DNA of 64,000 nt from positions 372,001-436,000 of the forward strand of contig NZ_BMZA01000002.1 in the NCBI RefSeq assembly GCF_014652555.1, in the 5' to 3' direction. The translations under genes were made by a program, and so were the position numbers. Source of the stretch: Novosphingobium colocasiae (lineage in GTDB: Bacteria > Pseudomonadota > Alphaproteobacteria > Sphingomonadales > Sphingomonadaceae). Shown in pieces: positions 19,311-27,996 of the stretch. The first letter of the stretch is position 1. Each line of letters opens with the position of its first letter. The notes beneath the pieces are model-generated. The model worked only from the letters and a program-made list of their open reading frames with translations, made no database searches and was not told the origin of the DNA.

Positions 19311-19936
19311 CCGGCACGCCTCGCAAGGCCGAACAGGCCCCGGATCGATCGGGTCACCGCCACGTCATGCACCTCCACATCGGTTTCGGCAAATCCCCCC
19401 GCCACCAGCGCATCGCGCAACGCCGGCGCGTCATACAGGCGGTGCAGCCCGGCGCGGGCGAAGGCCCAGCCGTCCATCGCCTGCCGGTGCGTGACATAGG
19501 CGACCATCCGCCCGCCGGGCCGCAGCACCCGGTGCAATTCGCGGACAAAGCCGTGATCGGCGTCATCGAAATAGAGGACGTTGAGCGCCAGCGCCGCATC
19601 CATACAGCAATCGTCGAACGGCAGCGCGGCCAGATCGCCCGGAATGAGCGTCGCGGCGGTACCGAGCGAGCGCCGGGCCATGGCCACCATGATTTCGGAC
19701 CGATCGACGCCGGTCAGCGAACCCGGCCTGCTGCGCCGCATTTGCGCGAGCGCCGCGCCGGTGCCGCAGCCGGCATCGAGCACGTCCTCTCCCGGTTCGA
19801 TCGCCAGCCGTTCAAGGGCGAGCCGCAGCGGCCGCCGGTTGACCAGATCCATGGCGCTGCCGAGCAGGCGACCGGATTGCCCCCGAGGATGAGAGAGTTG
19901 TCGGGCGAGGCTGCCGGCGAAGCGCATCCGCGTCAT
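19307..19936 (-). CDS. Class I SAM-dependent methyltransferase
   Basis: A 209-residue (ATG 19936) or 206-residue (ATG 19927) protein with a methyltransferase-11/UbiE-like fold. Motif I is VLDAGCGTGAALAQM, the acidic loop is LTGVDRSEIMV, then GDLAALPFDDCCMDAAL and the post-motif HRVLRPGGRMVAYV. The substrate is not evident. It sits 10 bp after the TPR gene and overlaps the sigma-factor gene, within an operon that also encodes an acyl ligase/oxygenase fusion and an SDR. Methylation of a lipid or fatty-acid-derived product is therefore a reasonable inference. Confidence 0.85.
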   Translation of the reverse strand: MTRMRFAGSLARQLSHPRGQSGRLLGSAMDLVNRRPLRLALERLAIEPGEDVLDAGCGTGAALAQMRRSRPGSLTGVDRSEIMVAMARRSLGTAATLIPGDLAALPFDDCCMDAALALNVLYFDDADHGFVRELHRVLRPGGRMVAYVTHRQAMDGWAFARAGLHRLYDAPALRDALVAGGFAETDVEVHDVAVTRSIRGLFGLARRAG

Positions 19937-19946
19937 CCCGGCGCGG

Positions 19947-20603
19947 TCAGCCGGCCTTGCCCAGCAGATCGCGCGCCTCGCGGCGGCGGCCGGCGTCCCA
20001 CACCGGGCGGCTGGCATCGTGCGGCGCGCGCAGCGCCTTCTGCAGATAGGCGCGCGCACCGGCCTTGTCGCCCTGGGCCAGAAGATAATCGCCGAAGAAA
20101 TAGTTCGTATCGAGCCCGTTGGGATCGGTCGCCAGCGCCTGCTTGAGGAGCTTCACGGCCCGCTCGTCGTCCCCCCAGGCGAGCGGCGAGCCGGGTACCT
20201 TGTAATAGAGCACGCCAAGGCTGAGCGCAGCCCCGCCATCGGCCGCGCGTGGGTCTATGGCATACGCCTTGGCGATCAGGTCGCGCGCCTTGGTGGCCAG
20301 CCCCAGCTTGTGAAAGAAATTGGCGCGGTTGGCCTGCTCGCTGGTGACGATGCCCGCCCACAGCAGCGGTTCCGCCTTGCCGGGATAGCGCGCCACCAGC
20401 GTATTGGCCTGCTTCGCCAGTTGGTCGAGCGCCTTGGTCTGCGTGCTCGATCCCTTCACTTCATACGTGATGTGCGCCCAGCCGTCGTTCACGGCCTTCA
20501 CGTCGCCGGCCATGTCGGCCAGCGCGGCCGTCGGCAGCAGCGCGGCCAGCAAGGGAGCCGCAGCCACAAGGATGATGCGGCGCAGGTTTGTGTGATGTGT
20601 CAT
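19947..20603 (-). CDS. Periplasmic TPR-repeat protein
   Basis: A 218-residue protein with a signal peptide (LRRIILVAAAPLLAALLPTAALA) and about four TPR-like helical pairs (LLWAGIVTSEQANRANFFHKLGL, ALSLGVLYYKVPGSPLAWGDDERAVKLLKQ, YFFGDYLLAQGDKAGARAYLQKAL; quoted in part). It probably acts as an exported scaffold or adaptor. It lies inside the ligase/oxygenase operon, 42 bp after the SDR gene and 10 bp before the methyltransferase gene, so a role in handling or exporting the pathway product is possible but not shown. The start is placed at MTHHTN because the signal peptide follows directly. Confidence 0.8.
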   Translation of the reverse strand: MTHHTNLRRIILVAAAPLLAALLPTAALADMAGDVKAVNDGWAHITYEVKGSSTQTKALDQLAKQANTLVARYPGKAEPLLWAGIVTSEQANRANFFHKLGLATKARDLIAKAYAIDPRAADGGAALSLGVLYYKVPGSPLAWGDDERAVKLLKQALATDPNGLDTNYFFGDYLLAQGDKAGARAYLQKALRAPHDASRPVWDAGRRREARDLLGKAG

Positions 20604-20645
20604 GCATGCTCTCCGTGATGCGCGCCGGGCCCGGGCCCGCGCCAT

Positions 20646-21392
20646 TCAGTTGAATTCGGCCCGCACCTTGCGGATCTGGCCGGCAAGGCCATTGTCGACA
20701 AGGCGCGGGGCGATGGCGTTCAGCGCGGCGAAGACCTGCTCCATCGCGCCGATGTTGACGGTTTCGCGACGCTCGATGATGGCGATGGCGATGCGCCGCG
20801 CCACCCATTCCGGCTCGTCCGCCTTCATCCCCGTCAGCGCAAGAAAGCGGTTCACCTCGCCGTTGTTGAACGGGGTGCGCGCCGCCCGGGGATTGATGTG
20901 CGTTACCGTCACGCCGCTGCCCTGCAGTTCGCGGCGCAGCCCCTGGCTGAGCGCGGCAAGTCCCGCCTTGCTGCTGGAATAGGCGGCGAACCACGGGTAC
21001 GGGATGGAGCCCAGCACCGACCCGACGTTGACGATCTGCCCGGAACCCCGCTGGCGCATTGGTGCGGCCACCGACCGGGCCAGCACGGCCGGGACCAGCA
21101 GGTTGACGCGATAGCACAGCGCCAAGGCGTCGATCGGCTGGCTTTCGTGCAGCCCGAAGCGCATGACCCCGGCGACGTTGACGAGAATGTCGGGGCAATC
21201 GTCTTGCAGCCGCTGCGCCAGTTTGGCCAGTGCCGCATCATCGGACAGGTCCGTCACGATGCTGGCATGGCAGGCCGGGCAGTCGCTGCGGTCGATACCG
21301 GTAACGTGCGCGCCGGCTTGCGCCAGCATCCGCGCCAGCGGGGTGCCGATGCCGCCGCCCGCCCCGGTTATCATCACCCGCAGGCCGTTCAT
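20646..21392 (-). CDS. Short-chain dehydrogenase/reductase (SDR)
   Basis: A 248-residue classical SDR. It has the cofactor motif VMITGAGGGIGTPLA, the NVAG motif (NVAGVMRFG), catalytic Ser in IVNVGSVLGS and the YSSSKAG pair (Tyr, Lys). The Asp in GIDRSD after strand 2 suggests NAD(H) preference. The C-terminal half (RRIAIAIIERRETVNIGAMEQ) matches SDRs acting on lipid-like substrates, though that is weak evidence. It lies 10 bp downstream of the ligase/oxygenase fusion gene, so it may reduce an aldehyde or ketone made by that enzyme. The ATG at 21392 (MNGLRV) is preferred to the one at 21416. Confidence 0.92.
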   Translation of the reverse strand: MNGLRVMITGAGGGIGTPLARMLAQAGAHVTGIDRSDCPACHASIVTDLSDDAALAKLAQRLQDDCPDILVNVAGVMRFGLHESQPIDALALCYRVNLLVPAVLARSVAAPMRQRGSGQIVNVGSVLGSIPYPWFAAYSSSKAGLAALSQGLRRELQGSGVTVTHINPRAARTPFNNGEVNRFLALTGMKADEPEWVARRIAIAIIERRETVNIGAMEQVFAALNAIAPRLVDNGLAGQIRKVRAEFN

Positions 21393-21402
21393 ACGCGCCG
21401 GG

Positions 21403-23439
21403 TTACGCTGCGGCATGGGCGGTATCCTCCAGTTCGATGCTGCCGAAGACGCCGCCGAACAGCCCGAACATTTCGCGGGCCATGTCCAGCACGGCCTGCC
21501 GGTCGTCGTCAGACGCGAAGCCGTTCACCAGATCGGCGAAGAACGCCATGTGATGCTGGTCGAGCGCACCGTGCGATGTCAGATAGGTGAACGCCTCGGG
21601 CGGCAGGCCCAAACGGTCGGCCACCGCGCTCGCCCCGCGCTGCGCCAGCGCCACGCTCACGCTTTCCAGCACATAGACCATGCCGAAGAACGCCGCCGCA
21701 TTGCCGGTGGCGGTCCGGGCATAAGCGTGATCGACCATGGCTCGCGTGGCCGGGTGCGGGTCACCGCCGCGCACGGCGTCGGCATCGCCGCCGGCCGCCG
21801 CGATATCGGACAGAATCCACTCCTCGTGGCCGGTCTCCTCCTCGATATATTCGTCGAGCGCGGCGACCAGTTCGGGCCGGTGCAGCAATCGCGCGCGCGC
21901 GGCCTGCATCAGCGGCACGGTGTGCTTTACATGGTGATAGGCCTCGCCCAGATAATCGACATAGGCCCGGCGCGAGATCGTGCCCGCCAGCCCGGCGCGC
22001 ACTTGCGGGATGGTGAGGAACCGCAAGCGCTCACGCCAGGTGGCCGCTTCCAGCTCCTCGAAGAACGGCGGAGTCCCGTCAAGCCAGGTGGCGGCGATGG
22101 CGTTGCGGCGCAAGCGGCCGTTGCCGGTCAGCATCGCGTTATCGGCGGTAAAGGGCGATACCTCCTTCCACCGCGCGATCCGCGCATAATCGGGCAGCGC
22201 TGCGTTCACCGCCGCGACCGCCGCCGCCAAATCCGCATCGGGCGATGCCGGCACCAGCAGCGCTTCGGGCGCAGGCAGTCCGTCGCCATGGACCATCGCC
22301 TGAAGCACCGCCGGTTGCGCGGTGAGCAGGGTTTCGATCCATTCGGGCGATATGTTGCGGCCGAAACTGGTGACGATCAACGCCGACTTGCGCCCCTCTA
22401 TCCATAGCCGCCCCGCATCGTCGATCCGGCCGATATCGCCGGTCGCCAGCACTCCGGGCTCGCGCGGGCGGCCGATCGTGCCAAGGAACATCCGCCCTTC
22501 CAGCATGATCTCGCCATCCGGCGCGATCGAAACGCGGACACCGGGCATTGGCCGTCCGACCGATCCGCTGACCGCCTCGTCGGCAGCCTCCAGCGCGACC
22601 ACCGACCCGCACTCGGTCAGCCCGTAGCCTTGGCGTACCGGCAGTCCGCACCGCCGTGCGCGCGCCAGCAGCTCGGGCGCGACCCGCGCCCCGCCCACCG
22701 CCACCAGCGTCAGATCGGGCAGGGACAGCCCGCCCTGCTCCAGCACCCCGACGATGCCGGCGAGATACTCCGGCACCACGATCAGCGAGGTAATCCGGGC
22801 TTCTCCGATCACCTCCACCAGGCGGGCAAAGTCCGGCCGGAACGGGTTCGCCAGCCCCAGCCTCTCCTGCGGCGGGCAGACATATGTTCCCCCGGCCAGC
22901 ATGGTGGCGAAGAAACCGGCGACCGTCTCCAGCAGAATGCCCGGCGGCAATACCGCACAATGGCGGCCGGCCTGATCGGCCCCCACCGTCTCGACGACGG
23001 CCCCGGCCACTTCCAGCAAGTGCGCCGCCGACAGGCACACGCCCTGCGGCGTACCGGTGGAGCCGGAGGTGAAAGTGACCCGCGCCGTCTCATGGGGCAA
23101 ACGAGACGACGCGGGCCGCGATGCGTCGGCGCCAGCGCCTGATGCACCGCAAGCGCGGCGGGCATGCTCTGCCTGTTCCGCCGTAAAGAACCGGGGCAGC
23201 GACAGCACCGGTACGCCGGCTTCCAGACAGGCCAGTTCGCGAACGGCAGCCTCCACCCCATGATCCTGGCACAGCACGGCGAGGTCTGCACCCTGCCCCG
23301 CCCGGATCGCAGAAACCTCGGCGGCGACGCGCTCTGCAAGGTCGGCCCAGGTCACGGGTGCGGCAATCACCGGATCGAGTGCGATGCCCTCGGGCTTGGC
23401 GGCCGCGTGGCGGCGAATTTGGGTGAGCAGCCCGGTCAT
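21403..23439 (-). CDS. AMP-dependent acyl ligase fused to a heme-oxygenase-like diiron oxidase
   Basis: A 678-residue two-domain protein. Residues 1 to about 450 form an ANL adenylating enzyme: TSGSTGTPQG (124-133), GYGLTE (271-276), TGD (333-335) and FGRNISPEWIE as in long-chain acyl-CoA ligases. The A10 position that normally holds the adenylation Lys is Arg442 (GNGRLRR). Residues 455-678 form a TenA/PqqC-like heme-oxygenase-like domain. Likely metal ligands are Glu535-x2-His538 (EETGHEEW), Glu592 (VLESVS) and His623-x3-Asp627-x2-His630 (HGALDQHH). The last of these has the HxxxDxxH spacing of diiron members such as CADD. No carrier-protein domain is present. The start overlaps the upstream gene (ATGA). 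Probably activates and then oxidises a fatty or amino acid; the product is unknown. Confidence 0.85.
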   Translation of the reverse strand: MTGLLTQIRRHAAAKPEGIALDPVIAAPVTWADLAERVAAEVSAIRAGQGADLAVLCQDHGVEAAVRELACLEAGVPVLSLPRFFTAEQAEHARRACGASGAGADASRPASSRLPHETARVTFTSGSTGTPQGVCLSAAHLLEVAGAVVETVGADQAGRHCAVLPPGILLETVAGFFATMLAGGTYVCPPQERLGLANPFRPDFARLVEVIGEARITSLIVVPEYLAGIVGVLEQGGLSLPDLTLVAVGGARVAPELLARARRCGLPVRQGYGLTECGSVVALEAADEAVSGSVGRPMPGVRVSIAPDGEIMLEGRMFLGTIGRPREPGVLATGDIGRIDDAGRLWIEGRKSALIVTSFGRNISPEWIETLLTAQPAVLQAMVHGDGLPAPEALLVPASPDADLAAAVAAVNAALPDYARIARWKEVSPFTADNAMLTGNGRLRRNAIAATWLDGTPPFFEELEAATWRERLRFLTIPQVRAGLAGTISRRAYVDYLGEAYHHVKHTVPLMQAARARLLHRPELVAALDEYIEEETGHEEWILSDIAAAGGDADAVRGGDPHPATRAMVDHAYARTATGNAAAFFGMVYVLESVSVALAQRGASAVADRLGLPPEAFTYLTSHGALDQHHMAFFADLVNGFASDDDRQAVLDMAREMFGLFGGVFGSIELEDTAHAAA

Positions 23440-23981
23440 GCTGCGGCCCTGCGGCGGGCGGCGAGGTGCCCCGCGATGGCTCGCTGCCCTTCGGCGATGA
23501 GCCCGGCGCAGACCATCGGATCGGCATCGTAATACCGCCCCCACGCCGCCGGATCGCTGACCCGCGCAGCAGTCGCCGGTGCCAGCACATGCAGCGGCAC
23601 CCCCATCCGCGTGAACATCCGCCGCAGCGGGGCCGTCAGCGTGGCCACGGCAATCTCGCACTGCGCCCCCAGATCATTCGCCGCCGTCGCCCACAGCGAC
23701 ACCATGGCGAAAGCATCGTCCGCCGCCAGGCTGCCGATCTCGATGACACTGCCGCGCGCTACCGGACGGCCCAGCACAGCCGCCAGACAGTCCTCGACCG
23801 GGCTGTCGAGATAGCTTTCCAGAAACAGCGGCGCATTGCCGGCCCGCTGATACCCCAGCACCGCGCGCGGTGCTCCGGCACGTTGAACATCCAGCAGGTT
23901 GGCAAACCCCGGCCGCACCGGCGCGCCATGCACCTGCAGAAACCTGCTGCGCACCAATACGCTGGAAGGTGACTCCATCAT
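23436..23981 (-). CDS. Thermostable hemolysin family protein (GNAT-like)
   Basis: A 181-residue protein of the family named after the heat-stable delta hemolysin of Vibrio parahaemolyticus. Seen: GYQRAGNAPLFLESYLDSPVE, then RGSVIEIGSLAADDAFAMV, MFTRMGVPLHVLAPA and WGRYYDADPMVCAGLI (the longer runs quoted in part). The conserved Glu-Ile-Gly-Ser-Leu strand and following loop look like a GNAT acyltransferase fold, so an acyl-transfer role is more likely than direct hemolysis (inference). First gene of the operon. GAGGAA lies 6 nt before ATG 23981. Its stop overlaps the ligase gene. Genes of this family commonly neighbour acyl ligases, heme-oxygenase-like enzymes and SDRs. Confidence 0.85.
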   Translation of the reverse strand: MMESPSSVLVRSRFLQVHGAPVRPGFANLLDVQRAGAPRAVLGYQRAGNAPLFLESYLDSPVEDCLAAVLGRPVARGSVIEIGSLAADDAFAMVSLWATAANDLGAQCEIAVATLTAPLRRMFTRMGVPLHVLAPATAARVSDPAAWGRYYDADPMVCAGLIAEGQRAIAGHLAARRRAAA

Positions 23982-24174
23982 CCGCAATTCCTCGCCATTT
24001 GGAGACAAGACGCCGGGAGCGAGGCGCGTCCTCAGTGGGGGCGGGAAAAATTCTGAAATGGTTTGCAGAGCGTCCGGACGGGCGGGCCGGTAACAATGGG
24101 CTTCCCGTCAATGTGCAGCGCTTGCGCGCCCGGCCCAAGCCTGGAGCTGCCCTTTCATGAACCGCTCACTTAAC

Positions 24175-24184
24175 ACGATATCGT
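24175..24184. promoter_or_regulatory. Palindrome in the divergent promoter region
   Basis: The perfect 10-bp palindrome ACGATATCGT lies in the 284-bp space between the hemolysin-family gene and the divergent LuxR-type gene. It lies in an AT-rich patch containing TTGACG at its right edge. It is a candidate binding site for the LuxR-type regulator; short palindromes also occur by chance. Confidence 0.35.
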
Positions 24185-24265
24185 TTGACGAAATGTCCGG
24201 ATGATCCTACATTTAGCGGAAAATGGCATCACAGGCCAGGCGATCCCAGGGAGCGGACAAAACTC

Positions 24266-24997
24266 ATGCCTTCAGCCAGTGACATCGCGACGTATACGGA
24301 ACAGGTGGTCAGCGATTGCCGGTTGACCTCAACGTCGATCTTTTTCGTCGATCAGACCGTTGAGCACCGGCGCGTCTCCTATCTCTATCACACCGGGGTG
24401 AGCGACGAGGCGAAGCATATCTACTCCTCGCGCATGGTTTACCTGTCCGATCCTTTCGCCAAGTGCGGCAAGGCGACGAACGAGTTCATCCGCTGGGAAG
24501 CCCCGCACCTCGGGCCGATGATGCAGGAAGCTGCCGACTATCGGGGGTTCCTCACCCATCACAACATCAACGTGGTGGGTGCATGGTGCCGGGGCCTGAC
24601 CGATGACCTGTCGCTGATCATCGGCACGCACCGCGCCAACCGGAGCGGACGGGCGGACGATGTGCCCATCGGCCTGCTGCAGGACCGGCTGAACAGTCTT
24701 TCCAACATGGTGGTCGAGCATCTGTTCGCGGAAGTTCTGGATAATTCCGCCGGGCAGATCGCGCTGCGCTTCGCCCTGCCGGGTGCCACCGCGACGACTT
24801 CGGAGAGCGTGCGCATGTCCGACCGCGAATGCGAGATCGCGGCGCTTATCTGCGAAGGCAAGCAAAACAAGCAGGTCGCGTGGACGCTGGGCATTTCCGA
24901 GTTCACCGTGGAAAATCACCTGCGGCGAATTTATCGCAAGCTGGGCATTCACAGCCGCGCCGCGCTCGTCGCCCACTTCTCGCGGCGCGTTCACTGA
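24266..24997 (+). CDS. LuxR-type transcriptional regulator
   Basis: A 243-residue protein. The C-terminal HTH (about 178-240) has SDRECEIAALICEGKQNKQVA, then the recognition helix ISEFTVENHLRRIYRKLGI. The N-terminal 170 residues form an alpha/beta sensor region that resembles the autoinducer-binding fold in length and Trp/Tyr content (YLSDPFAKCGK, FIRWEAPHLGP) but lacks an obvious canonical signature. It probably senses a small ligand and controls the divergent eight-gene operon and possibly itself. The ATG at 24266 follows AGGGAG by about 12 nt; the frame is open further upstream to 24185. No luxI-like gene is in the window. Confidence 0.87.
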   Translation: MPSASDIATYTEQVVSDCRLTSTSIFFVDQTVEHRRVSYLYHTGVSDEAKHIYSSRMVYLSDPFAKCGKATNEFIRWEAPHLGPMMQEAADYRGFLTHHNINVVGAWCRGLTDDLSLIIGTHRANRSGRADDVPIGLLQDRLNSLSNMVVEHLFAEVLDNSAGQIALRFALPGATATTSESVRMSDRECEIAALICEGKQNKQVAWTLGISEFTVENHLRRIYRKLGIHSRAALVAHFSRRVH

Positions 24998-25102
24998 CCG
25001 TACTCCCTGACGCTCCCTGATGACGGATAAGCGTCACTCCTGCCGTCGCCCCCACTCCCGTACCCTCCGGCCATAATCACACATAACATGAGGAGGGATA
25101 GG

Positions 25103-27369
25103 ATGCAGAAGAGAGATAGCGGCAGGCGCATGGTGGCGCTGCTGGTGGCGACGACGTGCCTGGCGGCACCCGCTGCGGTATGCGCGCAGGAGCGCACGGC
25201 GGCGGACGCCGGCGCGAGCGGGAACGGCGAGATTGTCGTGACGGCACAGCGCCGCGCGGAATCGATCCTCAAGGTTCCGGTTGCCGTCACCGCGATGTCG
25301 CAGGACGATCTGCTCAAGCAGGGCGTAACCAATACCGCGCAGATGACCGGCATGGTCCCTTCGCTGCAGGTCAACAGCCCCTATGGCGACAGCCAGCCCA
25401 ACTTCACGATCCGCGGCGTGGGCGTGGCCAACGAGCACAACCCCAACCAGGCCTCGCCGGTCGGCGTGTATTTCGACGATGCCTACATCGCCGCCCGCGC
25501 CGTGCACGGTTGCAGTTGTTCGATCTGGAGCGCGTGGAAGTGCTGCGCGGGCCGCAAGGGACGCTGTACGGCCGCAACACCACCGGCGGCGCGATCAATT
25601 TCATCTCCAAGAAGCCTTTGCTGTCGGGAATGAGCGGCAACCTGCAGGTCGGCTACGGCAACTACAACACCGCGACCGCTTCGGGTGCCCTAGACACCAC
25701 GCTGGTCGAGGACAAGGTGGGTCTGCGCGTTGCCTTCAATTATGCCAATGGCGACGGTTACATCCACAATATCGCGCCGAATCAGCCTGACGCGAACTCG
25801 ACCGATTCGATCGCCGGCCGCGCCATCCTGCTGGTGAAGCCGAGCGATCGGCTGACGATCACGCTGAAGGGCACCTATGGCCGTTCGAACCCGACGCAGG
25901 CGGCGGTGTACAACCTGGGTACCGGCGTCGACGGGTTCAATCCCGTCCTCGGCACCGGTCGCAAGGAAAAGGGTCTGGGCTTCTTCGAGGTCGATAGCGA
26001 ACGCCTTGGCCACAGCTACGTCCGCACCATGGGCAGCGAACTGACGGTGCGATACGAACTGTCCGACAGCCTCGCGTTCACGTCGCTGACGTCTTACGAT
26101 CATGCCCGGCAGAAATTCACGCAGGAAGGCACCGGGCTGACTTCGCCGGTGTTCGAGCAGCCACTCGACACGCTGTATGGCAACCGCTTCAAGATGTTCA
26201 ATCAGGAACTGCGGCTGACGTATACCGGGGACTCGACCAATCTTCAGGTCGGTGCCTACTACGGTTACGACAAGGACTCGTCCAATTCGTACTACTGGCT
26301 GCTCGACGGCGCGGCCATGATCCACCAGCTCTACGACCAGATCCGCAAGTCAAGCGCGATCTTCGCCCAGGCGGATCAGAAGTTCGGCGATCACCTCGGC
26401 ATGACCGTCGGCTTGCGCTACACCTGGGACCGTTCGTCGTACAAGAATTACGCCAGCTATGTCACGCCGGCCAGCAACTACACCGGCGACCGGGACACGA
26501 ACAGTTTCCCCTATGATACCGGCAGCTACATCCATGGCAGCTATGACCCCGCGACCGGCGGGTTCACGTCGGGGCCGACGATCCCGCTGCGGTCCAGCGC
26601 GCTGACCGGGCGGGCGGCGGTGAACTACACCTTCGATGACGGGCAACTGCTCTACGCCAGCTACAGCCGGGGTTATCGCAGCGCGGCCTATTGCGGGCAG
26701 TGCTTCTTCGCCCCGATCGACACGACCAAGCCCGAAAAGGTCGATGCGTTCGAACTGGGTGCCAAGGGCCGCTTCCTCGACAATGCGCTGACCCTGTCGC
26801 TGTCGGCGTTCCTGATGAAGTACCGCAACAGCCAGATCAACGAGACCAACGGCCCGCAGACGCTGCTCGTCAACGTCGACAAGTCCAAGGTCAAGGGGGT
26901 CGAACTGGAAACCACGCTGACGCCGATCAGCACGGTGCGGATCACGCTGAACGGTTCGATCATCGACGCGACCTACCAGAAGGCGAACCTGCTGTTCGGC
27001 AGCGTTGCCGGCAACGTGGTTCCTTATGCGCCCAAGTTCCAGGCATCAGGCCGGATCGATTGGGAAGTGGTCAAGCTGGCGAACGGCGCGATCAACTTCA
27101 CGCCCTCGTTCGTCCATTCGGGCAAAGCCTATTTCACGCCCTACAATACCGACAACGGCAACGGCAATCTGCGGCAGGACGCCTATACCAAGGTCAATGC
27201 CCAGTTGAGCTACGACACCGACGCTTATTCGCTGCGCTTCTGGGTCAACAACCTGTTCAACAAGAAGACCTTTGCCGATGGTCTCGATCTGCGGGCGTCG
27301 TTCGGCTACGATTACCTGGTCGCCGCACCACCGCGTCAGTACGGTGTATCGTTCAAGGTCAACTTCTGA
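25103..27369 (+). pseudogene. TonB-dependent receptor interrupted by a one-base frameshift
   Basis: An intact receptor would be about 755 residues. It starts at ATG 25103, six bases after AGGAGG, with a signal peptide ending AAVCAQ and the plug (GEIVVTAQRRAESILKV, FTIRGVGVANEHNP, GVYFDDAYIAARAVHG). The frame is then lost at about 25505-25515. The expected continuation FDLERVEVLRGPQGTLYG and the barrel up to the terminal VNF are read in the frame one base back, so one base is missing. No FecIR-type genes adjoin it and there is no STN domain. It is either a recent loss-of-function mutation or a sequencing error; the barrel shows no other damage, which favours either a very young lesion or an error. 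Substrate unknown. Confidence 0.85.
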
Positions 27370-27412
27370 CTCCCGGGTTGCCGGGGCATGATTGCCCTGG
27401 TGACCATCTTCG

Positions 27413-27449
27413 AAAAGGTGCTGACGCCCTCTCCCGTCAGCACCTTTTT
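27413..27449 (+). terminator. Rho-independent terminator after the TonB receptor
   Basis: A perfect 14-bp stem (AAAAGGTGCTGACG with its complement) with an 8-nt loop, followed by a run of T, begins 43 bp after the receptor stop. Confidence 0.85.
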
Positions 27450-27592
27450 GCTTTCTTGGCCGATCCATCTGCGGGGCGCGTAGCGCACACGCCGACTGGG
27501 CCGCGTGGACAGTTCGGCGGCGAGCGGAGCGACCTAGTTGAGGTGGGAAGTCGACGTTGCACCTTGCCCTTTATCACTGCTAATCTTCTTGC

Positions 27593-27934
27593 ATGTCCGT
27601 CCACACCATCACGCCACTGGAAAGCATCGGTTTCGGCGGAGATGGCGACCAAGTCGATGCTTTCTTAGCGTTAGAACGTCATTTTGATGTGTCGATAGAC
27701 GATACCGAGTGCGGTCAGTGGCGCACGGCCGGCGACGTATTCACTGCCTTTTTGCAAGCTCTCCCAGAAAAGCAGAGAGAGCGCGACGACCTCTGGCCAA
27801 CATTCGCCAACATCATGTGCGAGGAAACTGGAGCCGATGCTTCACGCCTCGGGTATGATACCCTTCTCCTTGCTCTTCCGATCAGCACAGTCTTGCTCCG
27901 ATGGATTCGAAAGGCCTTCAGGCATTTTCGTTAA
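27593..27934 (+). CDS. Hypothetical protein with an ACP-like segment
   Basis: A 113-residue protein with no family I can name. The segment FLALERHFDVSIDDTECGQWRTAGDVFTAF (about residues 23-52; longer than quoted elsewhere) is patterned like helices 2-3 of acyl carrier proteins. The phosphopantetheine Ser of the DSL motif is absent, so it is not a functional carrier by that route. The C-terminus is hydrophobic then basic (LLLALPISTVLLRWIRKAF), possibly membrane-associated. It is visibly AT-richer than neighbouring genes, is alone between a terminator and a repeat region, and has no clear ribosome-binding site. Probably acquired. Confidence 0.5.
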   Translation: MSVHTITPLESIGFGGDGDQVDAFLALERHFDVSIDDTECGQWRTAGDVFTAFLQALPEKQRERDDLWPTFANIMCEETGADASRLGYDTLLLALPISTVLLRWIRKAFRHFR

Positions 27935-27996
27935 ATGTCCGCAAGGGGGCGGAAGGCGTCGTTTGAATTTGCCCATGCGCCCTGGGCACGCAAAAA

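Noticed and set aside
25156..25500. Upstream extension of the second TonB-receptor frame as an independent N-terminus
   Set aside because: That stretch is Gly/Arg-rich without signal peptide or plug motifs; the real N-terminus is in the other frame up to the frameshift.
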